From Lysobacterales bacterium (GTDB lineage Bacteria > Pseudomonadota > Gammaproteobacteria > Xanthomonadales > SZUA-36), in assembly GCA_021648125.1 (NCBI GenBank), contig JAKITK010000009.1, positions 1-64,000 of the forward strand: a DNA stretch of 64,000 nt. The letters are read 5' to 3'. The notes beneath the pieces are model-generated. The model searched no databases and was not told where the DNA came from. It saw only the letters and a program-made list of their open reading frames with translations. Positions within the stretch are counted from its first letter, which is position 1, and each line of letters begins with the position of its first letter. Of this stretch, positions 59,706-64,000 are shown piece by piece. Both the position numbers and the translations under genes were made by a program.

Positions 59706-60740
59706 ATGCCAATTAAACCCGATCAGCTACAATCTCAACTTAGTCAAAAACTGGCAGCTGTGTATCTGGTAGCCGGCGATGAAGAACTACTGGTTCAGGA
59801 AGCGGCAGATGCCATTCGTGAGCAGGCGCGCAAGGCCGGGTTTTTAGAGCGGGATATTCTGACCATGGAGCGCGGGTTTAAATGGAGCCGTTTACGCGAG
59901 TCTACTGAGTCGATGTCGCTGTTTGCGGAGAAAAAAATTATCGATTTACGCATTCCTACCGGCAAGCCGGGGCGCGATGGCGGCAAGGCTTTAACTGAAT
60001 GGTGCAATAATCCGGATGCCGATAACTTGCTGTTGGTGAGCTGTCCGAAATGGGATGCCAGTTCGCGCAAATCAAAATGGGCTCAAGTCTTGGCTAAAAC
60101 AGGCGTATATGTGGAGATTTGGCCTATCGGATCAAAGGAAATGCCGCGCTGGCTGGGGCAGCGGATGCAAGCACTCGGCTTACAGCCAGAAAATGGTGTA
60201 GTTGAACTGCTGGCAGAACGACTTGAGGGTAATTTGCTGGCGGCAGCGCAAGAAGTACATAAGCTGTGGTTGTTAAAGGGCAGTGCAGCGATCAGTCTGG
60301 AAGATATTAAAGCTTGGGTGGTAGATAGCGCCCGCTTTGATGTATTCCGATTAATTGAGTGTGGCCTCAACGGGCAGGGCGGTCAGGCTTGTAGAATTAT
60401 TGCCTCGCTTAAATCCGCAAATGCCCCCGCATTTATGCTTTTAGGCGCCTTGGTGCGCGAAATCAACAATCTCTATAGCTTGCGCCAATTACTCGATCAA
60501 GGCCAGCCCTTGGATAATGCTTTTAGACAAATGCGCATCTGGCGCACCCGTCAGGCACCAATCCAGGTAGCCCTGCGGCGCCTGGATCAGGCAAAATTAG
60601 CCGCCATGCTGCAACAGCTACAATTGCTCGATCGTCTGTCTAAAGGCCAGGTTTATGCACGCCATGCGGACGACTTTTGGGTTGAGTTGGATCTGTTATT
60701 CCTGATGATGTGCCAAGCTGCTACAAATCGGGCGGCATGA
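59706..60740 (+). CDS. holA: DNA polymerase III delta subunit
   Basis: The 344-residue protein has the HolA pattern: 'AAVYLVAGDEELLVQEAADAIR' at the N-terminus, 'NLLLVSCPKWD', 'LLAERLEGNLLAAAQEVHKLWLL' (split) and a C-terminal clamp-loader helical collar. HolA opens the beta clamp during replication. The stop codon shares the ATGA with nadD. Confidence 0.95.
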   Translation: MPIKPDQLQSQLSQKLAAVYLVAGDEELLVQEAADAIREQARKAGFLERDILTMERGFKWSRLRESTESMSLFAEKKIIDLRIPTGKPGRDGGKALTEWCNNPDADNLLLVSCPKWDASSRKSKWAQVLAKTGVYVEIWPIGSKEMPRWLGQRMQALGLQPENGVVELLAERLEGNLLAAAQEVHKLWLLKGSAAISLEDIKAWVVDSARFDVFRLIECGLNGQGGQACRIIASLKSANAPAFMLLGALVREINNLYSLRQLLDQGQPLDNAFRQMRIWRTRQAPIQVALRRLDQAKLAAMLQQLQLLDRLSKGQVYARHADDFWVELDLLFLMMCQAATNRAA

Positions 60741-61393
60741 CAGCACACACAGCCATTGGATTGTTCGGAGGCACATTTGACCCGGTGCATTTTGGACATT
60801 TACGCGCAGCATCCGAGGCCAAGGAAAAATTAGGTCTGGGTGATTTCCGTTTGCTCCCCGTAGGCAGGCCTGCACACCGTAACCAAACCCATGCCAGCGC
60901 CGAGCACCGGCTGGCCATGTTGCGTCTGGCAGTGGCAGAACATCCCGATATTACTGTGGACAACCGCGAAGTTCGCCGCAGTGGAGTTTCTTATATGGTG
61001 GACACACTCGCGGAAATTCGCGGCGAGGCTGGCACAGATAGAGCAATTTTATTAATCCTCGGTCAGGATGCAGCCCATGGTTTGTGTAGTTGGTATCGTT
61101 GGCAGGAACTATTTGATTATGCCCACCTGGTAGTTATGACCCGCCCTGATTCTCCCGCGAGTTTCTCTACCCAGTTAGAATCTTTTGTAACAACTCGCCG
61201 TTGCAATACAATGGCTGACTTATGGCGATCTCCCGCAGGTTTATTACTGAATCTTGAGGTTACCCAGTTGGCTATTTCCTCAACTGCAATCCGGCAGCAG
61301 GTTGCTCAAAATCGCTCGCCGCGTTTTCTTCTACCCGACAGAATATTAGGATATATTGGTTTTCATCAGTTATATCCTAAGGCTGATAAGTAG
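60737..61393 (+). CDS. nadD: Nicotinate-nucleotide adenylyltransferase
   Basis: From ATG 60737 (in the ATGA overlap with holA) the 218-residue protein has GLFGGTFDPVHFGHLRAA (nucleotidylyl-transferase HxGH type), 'DNREVRRSGVSYMVDTL' and the ISSTAIR phosphate motif. It makes deamido-NAD in NAD biosynthesis. It is the last gene of the leuS cluster; rsfS and rlmH, which often follow, are absent, and an antiporter gene comes next. Confidence 0.95.
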   Translation: MTAHTAIGLFGGTFDPVHFGHLRAASEAKEKLGLGDFRLLPVGRPAHRNQTHASAEHRLAMLRLAVAEHPDITVDNREVRRSGVSYMVDTLAEIRGEAGTDRAILLILGQDAAHGLCSWYRWQELFDYAHLVVMTRPDSPASFSTQLESFVTTRRCNTMADLWRSPAGLLLNLEVTQLAISSTAIRQQVAQNRSPRFLLPDRILGYIGFHQLYPKADK

Positions 61394-61401
61394 AGTAGCC
61401 G

Positions 61402-63102
61402 ATGGAACTGGAATATCTTACCGACATATTAATCTTACTCGCGGCTGCGGTGATAGCGGTTCCACTTGCGCGAATATCGGGTTTGGGAACGGTCCCGGGG
61501 TTTTTGCTGGCTGGCGTAATTATTGGCCCATCGGTACTCGGGTTGATCGAGCATAGTAGCGACATTTCCCATGTCGCCGAGTTGGGTGTGGTTTTGTTAC
61601 TGTTTGTTATCGGCATAGAATTAAAGCCCGCACGGTTGTGGGCGATGCGACGGATGGTTTTCGGCATGGGCGCGTTACAGGTCATAATTACCGGTGCTGC
61701 TATTACCGGTTTAGCACATTATGTCTTCGGGATTGATATCCGTGCGGCGATCCTGATTGGCCCGGCAATGGCGCTCTCCTCAACGGCCTTTGTGTTGCAA
61801 CTTTTGCAGGAGCAGAAAATGCTCGGCTCTAGATACGGTAGCTCATCTGTGGCTATTCTGTTATTTCAGGACTTGGCAGTGGTACCGCTGCTGGCACTGG
61901 TAACTCTGTTGTCGGCTACCGGCATGAGCGAAGATAAAAACCTTGGCTTAGCATTGCTAGAGGCACTGGCTATTCTGGCGTTGATAATTGTAGGTGGGCG
62001 TTACCTGTTGCAGCCATTATTGCAGCGCGTTGCTCGTTATGGTTCGGCTGAAGTATTTACCGCATCCGCTATCTTATTGGTGCTCGGTGTAGCAGCACTG
62101 ATGGCCACTATTGGTCTTTCCATGGCTATGGGTGCATTCGTGGCCGGCTTGTTGGTCGCAGACTCTGAATTTAGGCATCAAATTATGGCTGAAATTCAGC
62201 CATTCCGTGGGCTGTTACTCGGATTGTTCTTTATGTCGATGGGTATGTCACTGGAGCTATCCACGCTATGGGAATATCCTTTGCTTTCGATTGCGCTGGT
62301 GTTTGGGCTGTTATTACTAAAAGCGGCATTGTTATGGCCTTTAACCCTGCTTTTCGGTCACCGCGGGGGTATTGCCAAAGGAATTTCCCTACTGCTGGCA
62401 CAGAGCGGGGAGTTTGCGCTGGTGCTGTTTGCGTTGGCCTTTCAGTCGGAATTAATCAGTCAGGGTTTATTTCAACAGTTACTGGTTATTGTAATCCTTA
62501 GTATGCTTGCTACTCCCCCCATAGCTGCATTTGCTTATCGTTTGGCCAACGCGCCCAAATCACCGGAGGGGGGCGATGCCCCCGGCCACCCGCTGATTGA
62601 AGCTGCCACAGTAGTGATTGTCGGTTTCGGTCGAGTGGGTCGCCGGGTGGGAGAACTACTGGAATGCCGGGGGATCGAGTATGTTGCTGTGGATAGTGAT
62701 ACCGATATTCTTAAACAAGCTCGCGCAGCCGGCCGGGCAGTATTTTATGGCGATGCCCGCCAACCGGATGTATTGGTTAGTTTGGGAGTCGGCGATGCTG
62801 ATCTGGTGATTATTACCGTTGATGACTTTTCTGCTACAGAACAAATCATTATTTCATTACAGCGCACATTTCCCGGATTGGATATTTTGGCTCGCGGGCA
62901 TAACCTGGAACACTGCAAGCAACTCAAACGAGATGGTGCCTGGTTGGTGGTATCGGAAAACCTCGAGGCAAGCCTAGCACTGGCAGATGCGGCCTTAAAT
63001 CGCTTGTTACCCGGTGAAGCAGAAAATGAGGCTGCCATCGAACGCTTTAGAGACACATATTACGCCCAGATAAAGGCTGAAAGTAGGCTCGACCCGGAAT
63101 AA
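61402..63102 (+). CDS. CPA2-family cation/proton antiporter with RCK domain (Kef-like)
   Basis: The 566-residue protein has about twelve membrane helices in residues 1-385, including 'GLGTVPGFLLAGVIIGP' and 'ELGVVLLLFVIGIELKP', then a cytoplasmic RCK_N/TrkA-N domain with 'VVIVGFGRVGRRVGELL' and 'GDARQPDVLVSLG'. This is the KefB/KefC/YbaL arrangement: potassium or sodium exchange gated by nucleotide. No KefG/KefF partner is next to it. Confidence 0.9.
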   Translation: MELEYLTDILILLAAAVIAVPLARISGLGTVPGFLLAGVIIGPSVLGLIEHSSDISHVAELGVVLLLFVIGIELKPARLWAMRRMVFGMGALQVIITGAAITGLAHYVFGIDIRAAILIGPAMALSSTAFVLQLLQEQKMLGSRYGSSSVAILLFQDLAVVPLLALVTLLSATGMSEDKNLGLALLEALAILALIIVGGRYLLQPLLQRVARYGSAEVFTASAILLVLGVAALMATIGLSMAMGAFVAGLLVADSEFRHQIMAEIQPFRGLLLGLFFMSMGMSLELSTLWEYPLLSIALVFGLLLLKAALLWPLTLLFGHRGGIAKGISLLLAQSGEFALVLFALAFQSELISQGLFQQLLVIVILSMLATPPIAAFAYRLANAPKSPEGGDAPGHPLIEAATVVIVGFGRVGRRVGELLECRGIEYVAVDSDTDILKQARAAGRAVFYGDARQPDVLVSLGVGDADLVIITVDDFSATEQIIISLQRTFPGLDILARGHNLEHCKQLKRDGAWLVVSENLEASLALADAALNRLLPGEAENEAAIERFRDTYYAQIKAESRLDPE

Positions 63103-63148
63103 TGCAGGCTTCAAAACCTTGCAGTTACCTACTGCAAATCCGTCAGGC

Positions 63149-64000
63149 TCACTGACTGCGATATTTTCCTCGGCGGCTAAGAAAAGGTTTTTCTATCCAG
63201 CGATAAGTGATAGCTGAGATTAAAAGTGTGATGGGTAGCGCAATCAGGATGGTATTTGCAAGGGCATTCCACATGGGGGCCGGGGTGATATGCAACAACC
63301 ATTGTCGACTGATGAGCTCGTTGATAACTAAATAGTGAATTAAGTAGATAGAGTAACTGATGGTGCCAATACTCACCATTGCTTTGGAAAATAACCCTGG
63401 TATATGTCTGGCAGCAGAACAATAACTGATAATTAATAGACCCCATATCAGTCCTTCCCAGGTTGGCCAGATAAACTTCCAGCCACCATGGGATATCCAG
63501 CCACCCAATTGGTTATAGATGGTAAGACTGCCCGCCAGTAATACTATAGAAAGTAGTAGTGTTCGATCCCAGCCGGGACTAGGCTGGAACCGAGTTTTAT
63601 AGAAAACTGCCACCAGCATGCCAATTAAAAACTGGTCCAGTCGCCCCCAAATGGTCATATAAGCCAACAGTTGCAAGTCGTGGCCTTGAATTAACAAACC
63701 CAGACGAATCAGAATCATCAGGGCAATTAAAACCAGCAAAACAGTTATGCCATAACGATTCAGCAACCAGAGCAACAGCGGAAACAACAAATAAAACTGC
63801 CATTCAATGGCTATTGCCCAGAACATTGCAGAAAAAGAACCCAGCACTAGAGCGCCCGGATAATTCCCGAGGAAAAATATTGTCTTTAACAAGCCCGGTA
63901 TATTGAATTGTTCCGGATAAAAAATGATACCGGCAACTAGCATGAACAGGAATAACGGATAAGTGCGCAGCAAACGATTGCGAATAAACCCCGAATAGGA
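63149..64000 (-). CDS. OafA/YrhL-type membrane acyltransferase (partial)
   Basis: The ORF stays open to the window end, so at least 283 C-terminal residues are visible and the N-terminus with the catalytic His is outside. Multiple hydrophobic helices and 'AMFWAIAIEWQFYLLFPLLLWLL' (split; E-x-x-F-Y family motif) identify the acyltransferase-3 family, which O-acylates LPS, exopolysaccharide or other envelope glycans using acyl-CoA. It ends 'YRWIEKPF...', the usual family terminus. Substrate unknown. Confidence 0.88.
   Translation of the reverse strand, partial: SYSGFIRNRLLRTYPLFLFMLVAGIIFYPEQFNIPGLLKTIFFLGNYPGALVLGSFSAMFWAIAIEWQFYLLFPLLLWLLNRYGITVLLVLIALMILIRLGLLIQGHDLQLLAYMTIWGRLDQFLIGMLVAVFYKTRFQPSPGWDRTLLLSIVLLAGSLTIYNQLGGWISHGGWKFIWPTWEGLIWGLLIISYCSAARHIPGLFSKAMVSIGTISYSIYLIHYLVINELISRQWLLHITPAPMWNALANTILIALPITLLISAITYRWIEKPFLSRRGKYRSQ

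Noticed and set aside
1-64000. CRISPR arrays, rRNA and tRNA genes
   Set aside because: No array of direct repeats with unique spacers was seen, no rRNA stretch and no cloverleaf with a TTCRA loop could be found by eye; a tRNAscan run would be needed to exclude a tRNA fully.

Overview
This 64 kb window is chromosomal DNA of a gammaproteobacterium. The evidence is the set of housekeeping neighbourhoods: leuS-lptE-holA-nadD, dapA-bamC, pcnB-folK, epmA next to ppx-phoB, and a tusE/DsrC gene next to a TusD/TusC-like gene. Two exported proteins carry an 'IFT(N/D)GFE' motif, which I associate with marine gammaproteobacteria and Xanthomonadales-like lineages. I cannot name the genus from sequence alone.

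Layout. 1-0.32 kb: the 3' end of a group II intron (maturase C-terminus plus RNA domains V/VI). 0.3-3.3 kb: a small integron cassette array read leftwards, with three attC-like sites, four cassette ORFs and an attI-like boundary, but no integrase. 3.8-10.7 kb: cnoX, an ABC exporter, an orphan Phd-type antitoxin remnant, a TVP38/SDR/Crp trio, a minisatellite and a BrnT/CopG-type toxin-antitoxin pair. 10.8-13.2 kb: a NarL-type two-component pair split by a palindromic MITE-like element. 13.3-19.5 kb: an M14 peptidase and a five-gene Gld-type ABC operon. 19.7-26.4 kb: a penicillin-acylase-family enzyme, an AlkA fragment, a GNAT-VanY fusion and a secreted beta-helix protein. 26.5-43.6 kb: mostly conserved core genes. 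44-51.4 kb: an accessory block between folK and pgi, where related bacteria often carry panBCD. 51.9-64 kb: core genes again (pgi, HerA-type ATPase, leuS-lptE-holA-nadD, a CPA2 antiporter, an acyltransferase).

The most interesting region is 44.2-51.4 kb. A large secreted PKD/thrombospondin-3 protein is followed by a two-gene module repeated three times. Gene A is a membrane-anchored protein with a carboxypeptidase-regulatory-like domain. Gene B is a secreted phospholipase C/P1-nuclease-like protein whose start codon lies inside the end of A. The A copies stay intact while the B copies decay (one possibly short, one scrambled, one with a nonsense codon). The PKD gene itself is interrupted by a 156-nt palindromic element flanked by an 8-bp target duplication. 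Removing the element and one copy of the duplication restores one continuous reading frame.

The second candidate system is the first integron cassette. It holds two overlapping genes, a membrane-anchored small protein and a compact GT51 peptidoglycan glycosyltransferase. That is an unusual content for a cassette, and cassettes are a known reservoir of phage-defence genes. Several miniature palindromic elements (705-770, 12032-12220, 24073-24137, 42064-42231, 51013-51168) show that short non-autonomous repeats have been active across the region.
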